From the NCBI GenBank assembly GCA_902789555.1, contig CADAOF010000008.1, forward strand, positions 1 through 64,000: a stretch of 64,000 nucleotides of DNA. Reading direction: 5' to 3'. Below are positions 7,494-15,995 of the stretch, in pieces. The notes below the pieces were generated by a model, which was given only the letters and a program-made list of their open reading frames with translations, ran no database searches and was not told where the DNA came from. The position numbers were made by a program, and so were the translations under genes. Each line of letters opens with the position of its first letter. Positions within the stretch are counted from its first letter, which is position 1. The DNA is from an uncultured Lachnospiraceae bacterium. GTDB taxonomy: Bacteria > Bacillota > Clostridia > Lachnospirales > Lachnospiraceae.

Positions 7494-9308
7494 CTATTTC
7501 AGCACGTCGGCGGTCGCTTCGTCCTCGTACTGGCGGGTGTAGAGTTCCCGGTAATAGCCGTTCAGTGCGAGCAGTTCCGCATGCGTTCCCTGTTCGACGA
7601 TCTTTCCGCCCTTGACGACCAGGATGCAGTCCGCGTTCCGGACCGTGGACAGACGGTGCGCGACCATCACGCAGGTACGGCCCTTGATGATGGTGTCGAT
7701 CGCCTTCTGGATCTTCTGCTCGGTGATCGTATCGACCGAGGAGGTCGCTTCATCCAAGACCAGGATCTTGGGATCGGCCAGCACCGCCCGGGCAAAGCTG
7801 ATGAGCTGCTTTTCCCCGGTGGACAGGAGCGAGCCGTCCTCACCGACGTCGGTATCCAGGCCTTTTTCCAGTTTGGCGACCACGTCGTCTGCGGAAACCA
7901 GTTTCAGCGCCCGCTCGATATCCGCGTCCGACGCGTCGGGATTTCCGTAGAGCAGGTTCTCCCGTACGGTCCCCGAGAACAGGTGCGGGGTCTGCAGCAC
8001 GTAGCCGAGCGCGCTGTGCAGCCACAGCTGGCTGCGCTCTCTGGCGTCCCGTCCGTCGATCAGGACCTGCCCCTTCGTCGGTTCGTAAAAACGGCAGAGC
8101 AGGTTCACGAGCGTGGATTTGCCCGCGCCGGTCTCGCCGACGATCGCAATGCTGCTGCCGAAGGGGATCTTCAGGCTGAAATGCTCCAGCACTGTCTCCT
8201 CTCCGTCCGGGTATCTGAACGTCACATCCTTAAATTCAATGTCGCCGCGGATCTCTTCCCAGTTCTCCTTTTTCGGGTCGAAGGAGTCGCCGTAGATCTT
8301 CAGCACTTCTTCGCTGTCCGTGACGTCCGACTTCGTTCCCAGGAGTTTCGTCAGACGCTCGATGTTGACCTGCGTGGTGATGAAATCCGAGATGCAGTCG
8401 ATGACCCAGTGGACCGGCTCCATCATGCCTGTCGCGTAACTCATGAAGAGGGAGAAGGTACCGACATCTTCCGCCGCGAGCACCCCGCCCTTCCAGAGCA
8501 CGATGGCGAGCGCCAGCGACGAAGCCAGGCTGATCGTGGAGGCAAAGAGTCCCCGGTAGCGGGCAGCCCGCACCGCCCATCGGCGCATGTTGGCCGTCTC
8601 ATCGGTGAAATCCTTCCCGATTCGCTGTTCGACCGCGAGCGTCTTGATCGTCCGCGCACCGGTGATGCCTTCGTTGAAGTTGCCGGTGATGCGGGAGTTG
8701 ATCTCGCGCACCTCGCGGTTGGTCGAGATCAGTTTCGCCTGGAAGATGCCGAAGAATACTGCGATGAGCGGCAGTACCAGCAGGATGAGCAGGGCAAGTC
8801 GCGCGTTCACGATGAGCATGACGACGATCGCGCCGACCAGGTAAGCCATCTGCCAGCTGCCCTCGACGAGGGACCAGGAGAACAGAATGCCGATGCGGCC
8901 GGTGTCGCTCATGACCCGCGAATGGATGTAGCCGACGCTGTTCTGGTTGTAGTATGAGAAGGACAGCGTCTGCAGGTGCCGGAACGCGAGAGCCCGCAGG
9001 TCGCGGTTGATGGAGGATTCCAGCTTCTGCGCCAGGTATCCGTTGATGTAGTTGCCGACCGCGGTGACGAGAATGCTCGCCACGTAGATCAGGATGAACC
9101 AGGGCAGGGTATCCAGCGTGCGCTCTCCCACGAAATGGTTCAGTGCGTAGCGCTGGTAGAGGGGGATCAGGACGTCGATGATGCTCCCGAGCAGCCCCGT
9201 TGCGATCATGATGAGGATCTCCGGCCGGTAGCCTTTCACGTAAGGCAGGATCTTCGGGATCCCGAAAAACGGCAGGGAGACTTTTTCTTTCTTGTCATTA
9301 TCCGGCAT
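7494..9308 (-). CDS. ABC exporter half-transporter, catalytic partner (BmrD/TM288-like)
   Basis: The 604-residue protein has an N-terminal six-helix exporter domain and a C-terminal nucleotide-binding domain with GETGAGKST (Walker A), LSTGE in place of the LSGGQ signature, ILVLDEATSSVD (Walker B with catalytic Glu) and VAHRLS (H loop). It overlaps the upstream half-transporter by 11 bases and has AAGGAGG before its ATG. In heterodimeric exporters one site is consensus and one degenerate; the altered signature here would contribute to the degenerate site together with the partner's Walker B Asp. Likely exports drugs or lipophilic compounds; substrate unknown. Confidence 0.92.
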   Translation of the reverse strand: MPDNDKKEKVSLPFFGIPKILPYVKGYRPEILIMIATGLLGSIIDVLIPLYQRYALNHFVGERTLDTLPWFILIYVASILVTAVGNYINGYLAQKLESSINRDLRALAFRHLQTLSFSYYNQNSVGYIHSRVMSDTGRIGILFSWSLVEGSWQMAYLVGAIVVMLIVNARLALLILLVLPLIAVFFGIFQAKLISTNREVREINSRITGNFNEGITGARTIKTLAVEQRIGKDFTDETANMRRWAVRAARYRGLFASTISLASSLALAIVLWKGGVLAAEDVGTFSLFMSYATGMMEPVHWVIDCISDFITTQVNIERLTKLLGTKSDVTDSEEVLKIYGDSFDPKKENWEEIRGDIEFKDVTFRYPDGEETVLEHFSLKIPFGSSIAIVGETGAGKSTLVNLLCRFYEPTKGQVLIDGRDARERSQLWLHSALGYVLQTPHLFSGTVRENLLYGNPDASDADIERALKLVSADDVVAKLEKGLDTDVGEDGSLLSTGEKQLISFARAVLADPKILVLDEATSSVDTITEQKIQKAIDTIIKGRTCVMVAHRLSTVRNADCILVVKGGKIVEQGTHAELLALNGYYRELYTRQYEDEATADVLK

Positions 9309-11136
9309 GGGGACCTCCTTCCTGCAGTTCCGCGAGGCCCGTCTGGATCTCGTAGATCTGCTGATAGATGCCGCCGGCGCTTCTCAGTTCGTCAGGGGTG
9401 CCGAGCTCCGCAATGCGGCCCTTGTCCAGCACCAGCACCGTGTCCGCCTGGGACAGCGTGGTGATGCGGTGCGAGATCAGGATGACCGTGGAGCCGGCAA
9501 AATGCGTCTTCAGCGCGGCACGGATCTTCGCATCGGTTTCGGTGTCCACGGCGGACAGGGAGTCGTCGAAGATCATGATGGGCGTCTTCTGGGCCAGGGT
9601 CCGGGCAATGGCCGCCCGCTGTTTCTGTCCGCCGGAAAGCGTTACGCCGCGCTCGCCCACGAAGGTATCGTAGCCCTTCGCGAAATCCATGACCGTCTCG
9701 TCCAGACAGGCGGAACGGGAGACCTCCCGCACCTCTTCCAGATCCATTTCCGGTCTTGTAATGGCAATGTTGTCGCGGAGCGTCCGCGAGAACAGGAAGG
9801 GTTCCTGCAGGACCATGCCGATGTTCCTGCGGAGGTACCCGGTGTCGATGTCGCGGATGTCCACGTCGCCGACCGTGATCGTCCCGCCCGCTTCGGGCAG
9901 CGGATAGAGCTTGTTCAGGAGGGCCATCAGCGTCGATTTGCCGCTGCCGGTGCCGCCGAGGATCCCCAGGGTTTTCCCCGCGGGCAGGCGGAAGCTGATG
10001 TTATGCAGCATTTCCGGGCTGTCCTCGTAGGCGAAACTGACGTTGTCGAACTCGATCGTCCTGTCCAGAGGAGGCGTCAGTCCTTTTTCCGAAGGCTTTT
10101 CCTCTTCTGCGGACATGATGTAGGCGATGCGGTCCAGGGACACGCCGGCCTTGCTCATCTCCGCGATCATGCGGCCGAGCATGCGGATCGGCCAGATCAG
10201 CATGCCATTGTAGGTGATGAAGGCAACATATTCGCCGGCCAGCATCTCGCCGTTTATGCAGCGGACCGCGCCGAAGATCACGACCAGCATGACCTGGAGG
10301 CTTCCCAGTACGTCTGCGCTGCACCAGTAGCGCGCCATGACGCGGGCGAGCCTGATCCAGAGGTTCGTATAGGATTCATTCTGCTCGGTAAAGCGGTCCA
10401 TTTCGCGGCGCTCGCGGCCGAAGGCTCGCACCACGCGGACGCCCGTCAGATTTTCCTGCACTCTTGCGGACAGCACGCCTTCCGCCTCATCCGCCTCCTC
10501 AAAGCCCTTCTCGATCCTCTGCGAGAAAATGAAGGAATAGATCAGGATGACCGGCATGAGCGACAGGGCGATCAGAGTCAGCTTCACGTCCATGCGCAGC
10601 ATGAAAATGAGGGACAGCACCACCAGGATCACGATGCGGAAGACCTGCGTCAGCTGTTCGGAGACGAAGTTCTTCAGGGTATCGATGTCGGAGGTGCAGC
10701 GCTGGATGATGTCCCCGGTGCGGTTTTTGCCGTGCCAGGCGTAAGGCAGGCGTTCGATATGGTTGAACAGCGTGTCGCGCATGGTCTTGACAAGGGTCTC
10801 CGAGGCTTTCGTATCCGAGACCCGGAACAGGTACTGAGAGACAGCCTTGACGATCGCGACGATCACGATGGCGAGCGCCATGATCCATAGATGCTTCGCA
10901 AGGTAGGCCATGCCGCCGATGCGCTCCACCAGATCCAGCACGAACTTCGGCTGAGTGGGCTCCGCGCCGCCGAGCACGTTGTCGATGGCCATGCGGATGA
11001 TCTGCGGTCCCAGCATGTCCGCGAGCGCGCTCACGATGGCCGACAGGATGGCCGCAGCAAAGAGAAGCCAGCTTCCCTTAAGGAAGCGGCTTAAGATTTT
11101 CAGATTCAGCTTGGTGTTTTTCTTCCTGGTTTCCAT
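9298..11136 (-). CDS. ABC exporter half-transporter, degenerate-site partner (BmrC/TM287-like)
   Basis: The 612-residue protein has a membrane domain followed by GGTGSGKST, a canonical LSGGQKQR signature, and a Walker B IMIFDDSLSAVD in which Asp replaces the catalytic Glu. That substitution is the mark of the degenerate half of heterodimeric exporters. It is transcribed first in the operon. No ribosome binding site is visible before the ATG, which lies only about eight bases after the T-run of an intrinsic terminator; expression therefore probably depends on read-through of the leader described at 11144-11291. In B. subtilis the related bmrCD genes are controlled by a leader peptide (bmrB), which matches this layout. 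Confidence 0.92.
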   Translation of the reverse strand: METRKKNTKLNLKILSRFLKGSWLLFAAAILSAIVSALADMLGPQIIRMAIDNVLGGAEPTQPKFVLDLVERIGGMAYLAKHLWIMALAIVIVAIVKAVSQYLFRVSDTKASETLVKTMRDTLFNHIERLPYAWHGKNRTGDIIQRCTSDIDTLKNFVSEQLTQVFRIVILVVLSLIFMLRMDVKLTLIALSLMPVILIYSFIFSQRIEKGFEEADEAEGVLSARVQENLTGVRVVRAFGRERREMDRFTEQNESYTNLWIRLARVMARYWCSADVLGSLQVMLVVIFGAVRCINGEMLAGEYVAFITYNGMLIWPIRMLGRMIAEMSKAGVSLDRIAYIMSAEEEKPSEKGLTPPLDRTIEFDNVSFAYEDSPEMLHNISFRLPAGKTLGILGGTGSGKSTLMALLNKLYPLPEAGGTITVGDVDIRDIDTGYLRRNIGMVLQEPFLFSRTLRDNIAITRPEMDLEEVREVSRSACLDETVMDFAKGYDTFVGERGVTLSGGQKQRAAIARTLAQKTPIMIFDDSLSAVDTETDAKIRAALKTHFAGSTVILISHRITTLSQADTVLVLDKGRIAELGTPDELRSAGGIYQQIYEIQTGLAELQEGGPHAG

Positions 11137-11143
11137 TTTCGCA

Positions 11144-11171
11144 CAAAAAAAGCGCCGCCCAAAGGCACGCT
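11144..11171 (-). terminator. Attenuator terminator before the exporter genes
   Basis: On the minus strand AGCGTGCC and GGCGGCGCT form an eight-pair stem with one bulge and a TTTG loop, followed by seven T residues ending eight bases before the exporter start codon. Its place between a leader peptide and the first structural gene fits conditional termination. Confidence 0.75.
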
Positions 11172-11207
11172 TGCATCAAAAGGTTCAGAGGCCGTATGGG
11201 GTTTCAT

Positions 11208-11242
11208 GCAGACCGCAGCCCGATCCCACGGGCTCTGTCTGC
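11208..11242 (-). promoter_or_regulatory. Leader hairpin between leader peptide and attenuator
   Basis: GCAGAC/GTCTGC and AGCCCG/CGGGCT pair as two stacked 6-bp helices. It starts 11 bases after the leader-peptide stop, where a stalled ribosome would alter folding. Confidence 0.65.
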
Positions 11243-11252
11243 CGTATTCAGT

Positions 11253-11291
11253 TCAGCGGGAATGTCCCTCCCAAAGGATGCTGATGATCAT
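11253..11291 (-). CDS. 12-residue leader peptide of the ABC exporter operon
   Basis: A perfect AAAGGAGG (11299-11306) lies seven bases before an ATG that opens MIISILWEGHSR and then TGA. The quality of the ribosome binding site on so short a frame, the consensus promoter just upstream, and the hairpin plus terminator just downstream argue for a regulatory leader peptide. Ribosome stalling by translation-inhibiting antibiotics is the expected trigger in the BmrCD-type systems; this is inferred by analogy. Confidence 0.7.
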   Translation of the reverse strand: MIISILWEGHSR

Positions 11292-11334
11292 GATGCTGCC
11301 TCCTTTCCTGAATATTTATCATCAAACTGAACAT

Positions 11335-11363
11335 ACGTTACCATAAAGCCCCGTCCCTGTCAA
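11335..11363 (-). promoter_or_regulatory. Promoter of the exporter operon
   Basis: A perfect TTGACA is followed by a 17-base spacer and TAACGT on the minus strand. Transcription would start about 30-40 bases before the leader peptide. Confidence 0.75.
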
Positions 11364-11397
11364 GCGCTTCCCGCCGCCATAGACGTTAATTCCGAAC

Positions 11398-11430
11398 AAA
11401 AACCGGGCAGAAGGCTGTTTCCTCCTGCCC
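11398..11430 (-). terminator. Terminator after mscS
   Basis: On the minus strand GGGCAGGAGG pairs with CCTTCTGCCC around AAACAG, followed by GGTTTTT. Confidence 0.8.
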
Positions 11431-11445
11431 AGTCTTCCGTCCGGA

Positions 11446-12273
11446 TCACTCTCCGTCTTTTTCGTCTTCCTCGCCGACCAGTCTGACCGCGATGCGTTCC
11501 TCAGGATCGTCGATGCCGTTGTCTGCAAGCGACTTGCTGCAGGTCTCGATCAGGTCAAAGTAGGAATCCCAGTAAGTTTCGGTATTGCACCAACCCCTCA
11601 CCGTGAAGATGTAGGTGTCGTCGTCGACCGCTGACAGGCGTGCAAAGGGCGGCGGATCCGGAAGGATGCTTTCGCAGTTCTCCGCAGCCTTCAGCAGCAC
11701 GAGACGGACGAAATCCTGGTCGATGTCGTTCGTGATCTTGAAGTCCAGGTCGATCCGGCGGATCGGCTCCGCCGTCAGATTCGTCACGTTCGAACTCATC
11801 AGGTCGCCGTTCGGGATCAGGACCGTTTTGTTGTCCAGCGTCAGCAGCTTGGTATAGAAAATGCTGATGTCGCGGACGATACCTTCGGCATCCGCCGCGT
11901 TGATATAGTCGCCGACCTTGAAGGGCTTGAAGATGAGGATCAGGAAACCGCCGGCAAGGTTCGCAAGGGCCCCCTGAAAGCCGAGGCCGACAGCCAGACC
12001 GCCGGAAGCGATCAGCGCAGCCACGCTCGTCATCGGCACGCCGAGGATCTCGATCAGTCCGACCACAAGGACCACGTACAGGAGTATCTTCACCAGTTTG
12101 GTAACGATCAGTTTCACCGTCGGGTCCATTTTGGACTTCTCGACATGTCTGTTCACTCCCTTGGTGATCATTTTGATCAGCAGAAGGCCGACGATCAATA
12201 CGATGATCGCCAGTACGATCTTGCCTCCTGAGGTCGCACCGATATCAATGACTTTGTTCATGAATTCATCCAC
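11446..12273 (-). CDS. mscS: Small-conductance mechanosensitive channel (MscS family)
   Basis: The 275-residue protein has three N-terminal membrane helices, the last being the Gly/Ala-rich pore helix (AALIASGGLAVGLGFQGALA), followed by the beta domain (FKPFKVGDYI, TLDNKTVLIPNGDLMSSNVTN) and a mixed C-terminal domain. This is the minimal MscS architecture; the channel releases osmolytes on hypo-osmotic shock. Translation starts at a GTG with GGAGG eight bases upstream. The acidic tail (EEDEKDGE) is unremarkable. It is the last gene of a minus-strand series that may include the surface protein upstream. Confidence 0.93.
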   Translation of the reverse strand: MDEFMNKVIDIGATSGGKIVLAIIVLIVGLLLIKMITKGVNRHVEKSKMDPTVKLIVTKLVKILLYVVLVVGLIEILGVPMTSVAALIASGGLAVGLGFQGALANLAGGFLILIFKPFKVGDYINAADAEGIVRDISIFYTKLLTLDNKTVLIPNGDLMSSNVTNLTAEPIRRIDLDFKITNDIDQDFVRLVLLKAAENCESILPDPPPFARLSAVDDDTYIFTVRGWCNTETYWDSYFDLIETCSKSLADNGIDDPEERIAVRLVGEEDEKDGE

Positions 12274-12365
12274 TGTTATTTCCTCCGTTTCTGAATTCGT
12301 TTCGCTTTCATGCTTCGGGAGCCGCTTATTCTTTCCTTTTCGGGGCCGTCCTTACGGCCTCCTTC

Positions 12366-14120
12366 TCATTTGGAATTCTTTTCCTTGCTCCTTTTGCCGA
12401 TCAGGATGCCGCCCAGCAGGCCGGACACCACAGCCATCACGCCCAGGAGGACGTAAAGGATGGTATTGCCGCCTCCGCTCTTAGCCGGGGTCTCAGGATC
12501 AGTCGGCTTCGGTGCTTCGGTGGGTGCCTGGGGCGGCGCCTCGGTCGGCGCTGCTGTGGTCTCCGGCTCAGTCGGGGCTTCCGCAGTCGGGGCTTCCGTC
12601 GTTTCCGGTTCGGTCGGTGCTTCCGTTGTCGTTGCTTCCGTCGTTTCCGGTTCGGTCGGGGCTTCCGTGGTCGGTGCTTCCGTCGTCGGCGGCTCGGTCG
12701 GCGCTTCCGTGGTCGGTGCCTCCGTCGTCGGCGGCTCAGTCGGTGCTTCCGTGGTCGGTGCCTCCGTCGTCGGCGGCTCAGTCGGGGCTTCCGTGGTCGG
12801 TGCCTCCGTCGTCGGAGGCTCGGTCGGCGCCGGCGGAAGCTTCGGGATCGTTTCCTGCTCCTTATGGTTCCTGTTGTTGTAGCAGACGCGTTCTCTGATG
12901 CCCTCCTCCGTTTCCGTCGCTTCCTTTGCGACGTACCAGGCACTCCACTTGTGTCCCATTGCTTTCAGCGTGTAAAGGCTCTTGTTCGTGACCTTGGTCT
13001 TTCCTTCCGCATCCGCAAACCATTCGCCGCACTCCGTGCATTCCCAGTGCCATCTGTAACCGTCCTTCGTGCAGGTAGGCGCCTTGGCCTGGATGCCCTG
13101 GATCTTATGCCCGGAAGAGGATTTGGGGCAGTCCGAGTTCTTGGACCCCATGTTAAGCACGATCTTGGAGTACAGGTTGGTATGATAGTAATACCAATAA
13201 TCATCCTTATTGACATTGAATGTCCAGGTACCGTATACGCTCCTGCCAGGCATGGCCTTGATCATATATTCCATGCCGCTGTCACTTCGCGAGAGGTTAT
13301 TTTCGTAATCCCTCACTTCCAGATCAAGGGTCCCGTCCTTGTCAAGATCGATGTAGTAATACAAGAACGTCCCGCTTTGCGTTTCAGACCGGTAAGGTTC
13401 CGCATCATGAGAATAGTATCCGTTGCGCAATATGGAGTCGATCGCGTTACGGCTGCAGACATAGTCGCTCTTCTGGGAAGAGGCCGCGTTATGCTGCAGG
13501 GTCCCCAGATCCTTGGTCTTTTTCACGCATTGGATGGAAACATTTCTGGCGGGCATGGTAAAATAGTCATTACCTACCGGAATATCGAGTCCGGCGTCAT
13601 TCTTCCAGGAAACAACATATTCCGTAGACGCCAGATTATTCGGGACCAGCTTGACTGCGGAACCTGCCCGGCACTCCGTAAATTCTCCCCCCCAGTCCGG
13701 ATCCGTCGCGACGCAGCCTGTCAGCGTAAGTTTGTATGTTTGCCCGTAGGGACTGATGATCACCGTATACCAGGATGATGTGAGTGTTTTTCCCTGCACG
13801 GTGATAGCAGTGATCTTAAAGCTGTACGTACCGGCCTTCGTCGGCGTACCGGAGATAGTGACCCTGCTGTGACCGCTGTCATACCCTGCTGAATGATAGG
13901 AAAGCCCGGGCGGCAGGGTTCCGGAAGATACCGCAGCGGACTTGATCTTGTCCCCATACCCGTAATAATAGATGGCCGCTTCGTAACTAACACCCTCTGT
14001 CCCGTCATGAATATAATCCTTGTCATAAATAAAACTGGTCGCCGCTTCTGTCTTCAGTCCCCAGCATGACGCCATGATGACGAGCACCAGCAGCATCAGC
14101 AGGATGTTCCGTTTTTTCAT
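12366..14120 (-). CDS. Secreted, membrane-anchored surface protein with Ig-like and Pro/Thr/Glu-rich stalk
   Basis: The 584-residue protein begins with a signal sequence (MKKRNILLMLLVLVIMASC; a lipobox is possible but weak), followed by a putative Ig (He-PIG-like) domain with GTLPPGLSYH...ISGTPTKAGTYSF, a large region with paired Cys (CTKDGYRWHWECTECGEWF) and then a stalk of 14-residue repeats built on APTEPPTTEAPTTE. A C-terminal membrane helix (ILYVLLGVMAVVSGLLGGIL) and a Lys/Arg tail anchor it. I chose the ATG at 14120, preceded by AGGAGG, over a longer frame without a site. Ligand unknown; likely surface adhesion or sensing. Confidence 0.8.
   Translation of the reverse strand: MKKRNILLMLLVLVIMASCWGLKTEAATSFIYDKDYIHDGTEGVSYEAAIYYYGYGDKIKSAAVSSGTLPPGLSYHSAGYDSGHSRVTISGTPTKAGTYSFKITAITVQGKTLTSSWYTVIISPYGQTYKLTLTGCVATDPDWGGEFTECRAGSAVKLVPNNLASTEYVVSWKNDAGLDIPVGNDYFTMPARNVSIQCVKKTKDLGTLQHNAASSQKSDYVCSRNAIDSILRNGYYSHDAEPYRSETQSGTFLYYYIDLDKDGTLDLEVRDYENNLSRSDSGMEYMIKAMPGRSVYGTWTFNVNKDDYWYYYHTNLYSKIVLNMGSKNSDCPKSSSGHKIQGIQAKAPTCTKDGYRWHWECTECGEWFADAEGKTKVTNKSLYTLKAMGHKWSAWYVAKEATETEEGIRERVCYNNRNHKEQETIPKLPPAPTEPPTTEAPTTEAPTEPPTTEAPTTEAPTEPPTTEAPTTEAPTEPPTTEAPTTEAPTEPETTEATTTEAPTEPETTEAPTAEAPTEPETTAAPTEAPPQAPTEAPKPTDPETPAKSGGGNTILYVLLGVMAVVSGLLGGILIGKRSKEKNSK
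12540..12835 (-). repeat. 42-bp tandem repeats encoding the stalk
   Basis: About seven units of 42 bp encode APTEP(P/E)TTEAPTTE. The first four are nearly identical, the last three diverge (PETTEATTTE, PETTEAPTAE, PETTAAPTE). Copy number is likely to vary by slippage. Confidence 0.85.
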
Positions 14121-14159
14121 GATTCCTCCTCTTAATCGCTGTGACGTAAAAAAGATATA

Positions 14160-14180
14160 TGAAAACGATCCCGGATCGTT
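14160..14180 (-). terminator. Weak terminator overlapping the aldo/keto reductase stop
   Basis: AACGATC/GATCGTT stem followed by TTTTC on the minus strand. It may reduce transcription into the surface protein gene. Confidence 0.45.
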
Positions 14181-15321
14181 ATTCTTTCTTTTCAAACGTC
14201 TCAGCCGCCTTCGCCAGCAGATCGCGGATCGGAAGCTGCTGCGGGCAGACCCCTTCGCAGCCGCCGCAGCCGATGCATTCGGAGGCCTTGCCGTGTCCGT
14301 CGGCAGTCAGCGTACCGTGATAATAGCCGCGCATGCTCCAGCTGTGGAAGATCTCGTAGGCGTTGACCGCGCGGAAAATGTCCGGGATGAGGATGCCCAT
14401 CGGGCACTGGTTCTCTTCCACGCAGTAGCGGCAGCCGGTGCAGGGGATCTGCTTCGTTTCCCGGAAAATGCGGACGACCTCTGCGACCGCCGCCTGTTCC
14501 CTCTCATCCAGCGGTTTGAAATCCTTCATCGTGGTGACGTTGTCTTCCATCTGCGCCATGTCGCTCATGCCGGAAAGGACCATGGCCATCTGCGGGAAGC
14601 CTGCGGCATAGCGGACCGCGTAGCTCGCATTGCTGCCGCCGCCGAGCGCCCGCAGCACCTTGTCGGCCTCCTCGGGAAGATTCACGAGATTGCCGCCCTT
14701 GACCGGTTCCATGACGATGACCGGCTTGCCGTGCTTTTCGCAGACCTCATAGCAGCCGCGGCTGTCCACGGAAGGCTCGTCATAGTCGATGTAGTTGAAC
14801 TGGATCTGGACGATCTCGATCTCCGGATGCTCCGTGAGGATCATGTCCAGCACCTCGGGCTTGTCATGGAAGGAAATGCCGAAATGGCGGATCAGGCCTT
14901 CTTCCTTGAAAGCGTAAGCCGTCTCGTAGGCCTTGCAGGCCTTGAATTTCGGATAGTTCCGCGAACCCTGGGCATGCATCAGGTAGAAGTCAAAATAGTC
15001 GACGCCGCAGGCCTTCAGCTGCGATTCGATGAACGGGCGGATCTCCTCCTGCGAATTGAAGTAGGGTTCCGTCAGCTTGTTGGTGAGCAGGAATCTGCTC
15101 CTGTCATAGCGCTTCGCCACGCACTCGGCGATTGCTGTCTCGGACAGACCGTTGATGTAGCCGTGAGCCGTATCAAAATAGTTGAAGCCGGCCTCGATGA
15201 AGGCATCCGTCATGCGGCTGAACTGTTCCAGATCGACTGTCTTGTCGTCAAGCATGGGAAGGCGCATGCAGCCGAAGCCGAAGTTGCCGTGAATTTCAGG
15301 GAAAAATTTGTTTTCTTTCAT
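14179..15321 (-). CDS. Aldo/keto reductase with C-terminal 2[4Fe-4S] ferredoxin domain
   Basis: The 380-residue protein has the aldo/keto reductase barrel with FDTAHGY (catalytic Asp/Tyr region), LLTNKL (Lys) and YLMHAQG (His), and a ferredoxin-like tail with CTGCRYCVEENQCP and CIGCGGCEGVCP. This fused class is common in Clostridia, where it is annotated only as an Fe-S AKR; electrons may come from ferredoxin rather than, or together with, NAD(P)H. Its ATG overlaps the tadA stop (ATGA), with GGAGT nine bases upstream. Substrate unknown. Confidence 0.88.
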   Translation of the reverse strand: MKENKFFPEIHGNFGFGCMRLPMLDDKTVDLEQFSRMTDAFIEAGFNYFDTAHGYINGLSETAIAECVAKRYDRSRFLLTNKLTEPYFNSQEEIRPFIESQLKACGVDYFDFYLMHAQGSRNYPKFKACKAYETAYAFKEEGLIRHFGISFHDKPEVLDMILTEHPEIEIVQIQFNYIDYDEPSVDSRGCYEVCEKHGKPVIVMEPVKGGNLVNLPEEADKVLRALGGGSNASYAVRYAAGFPQMAMVLSGMSDMAQMEDNVTTMKDFKPLDEREQAAVAEVVRIFRETKQIPCTGCRYCVEENQCPMGILIPDIFRAVNAYEIFHSWSMRGYYHGTLTADGHGKASECIGCGGCEGVCPQQLPIRDLLAKAAETFEKKE

Positions 15322-15806
15322 GGGCCGTTACTCCTTTTCTTTTCTTCTTTTACTCTTATCCGCAGGTCCCTGAAAAAGTCCTGCAGGACGGCGCTGCACT
15401 CCTCCTGCAGGACACCGCCGGTGATCTCCACCTGGTGATTGAATTCGGGCATCCGCAGGATGTTGAGGATGGAGCCTGCGCAGCCCGCCTTGGGGTTCAT
15501 GGTCCCGATGACCACGCGGTCGATGCGGGACTGGACCAGCGCGCCGGAGCACATCTGGCAGGGTTCGAGCGTTACGTACATGGTGCAGCCTTCGAGCCGC
15601 CAGTCGCCGAGCTTTCGGCTCGCCCTGTCGATGGCGATCATTTCGGCATGCGCCAGGGTCGTCTTCCTGCTTCTTCTCTGGTTGAAGCCGCGGGCGATGA
15701 CCTTGCCGTCACGGACGATGACGCAGCCGATCGGTATCTCCCCGATCGCTGCCGCCCGCTTCGCCTGATGAAGGGCTTTTTTCATGAATCTTTCGTCTTC
15801 GGTCAT
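15318..15806 (-). CDS. tadA: tRNA-specific adenosine deaminase TadA
   Basis: The 162-residue protein carries HAE (His53, catalytic Glu55) and PCQMC (Cys83, Cys86), the zinc site of TadA, plus ALVQSRIDRVVIG and the typical C-terminal FFRDLR. TadA converts A34 of tRNA-Arg(ACG) to inosine. It is the first gene after a good promoter at 15852-15880 and is followed by the Fe-S reductase in a four-base overlap. Confidence 0.95.
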   Translation of the reverse strand: MTEDERFMKKALHQAKRAAAIGEIPIGCVIVRDGKVIARGFNQRRSRKTTLAHAEMIAIDRASRKLGDWRLEGCTMYVTLEPCQMCSGALVQSRIDRVVIGTMNPKAGCAGSILNILRMPEFNHQVEITGGVLQEECSAVLQDFFRDLRIRVKEEKKRSNGP

Positions 15807-15851
15807 CGCTGCTCCGCTGCTTCCGGCCGCGCCGTGCTATTGATTTGAATT

Positions 15852-15880
15852 ATTATAACATATGCGGAAACCAGCGGCAA
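15852..15880 (-). promoter_or_regulatory. Promoter of the tadA operon
   Basis: TTGCCG, 17-base spacer and a perfect TATAAT on the minus strand. Confidence 0.7.
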
Positions 15881-15903
15881 GAAGTCTGATGCGCCGAAAC
15901 AAC

Positions 15904-15932
15904 TGGAAAACACACTTTTCTTTTGCTATAAT
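15904..15932 (+). promoter_or_regulatory. Promoter of the TIR-domain gene
   Basis: TGGAAA, 17-base spacer and a perfect TATAAT lie about 65 bases before the start codon. Confidence 0.55.
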
Positions 15933-15995
15933 CGCTTTCGGATGCAACGTAAAATCAGGCTGCAGCAATGCTGCCGCAAACCAGCGAGGTACAGC

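Noticed and set aside
9292-10890. 532-codon plus-strand frame, and similar frames at 7581-8957 and 34597-36231
   Set aside because: Antisense to ABC transporter genes with intact motifs; no homology visible.
12540-12835. Regular repeats resembling a CRISPR array
   Set aside because: Units are contiguous without spacers and encode an in-frame Pro/Thr/Glu stalk.
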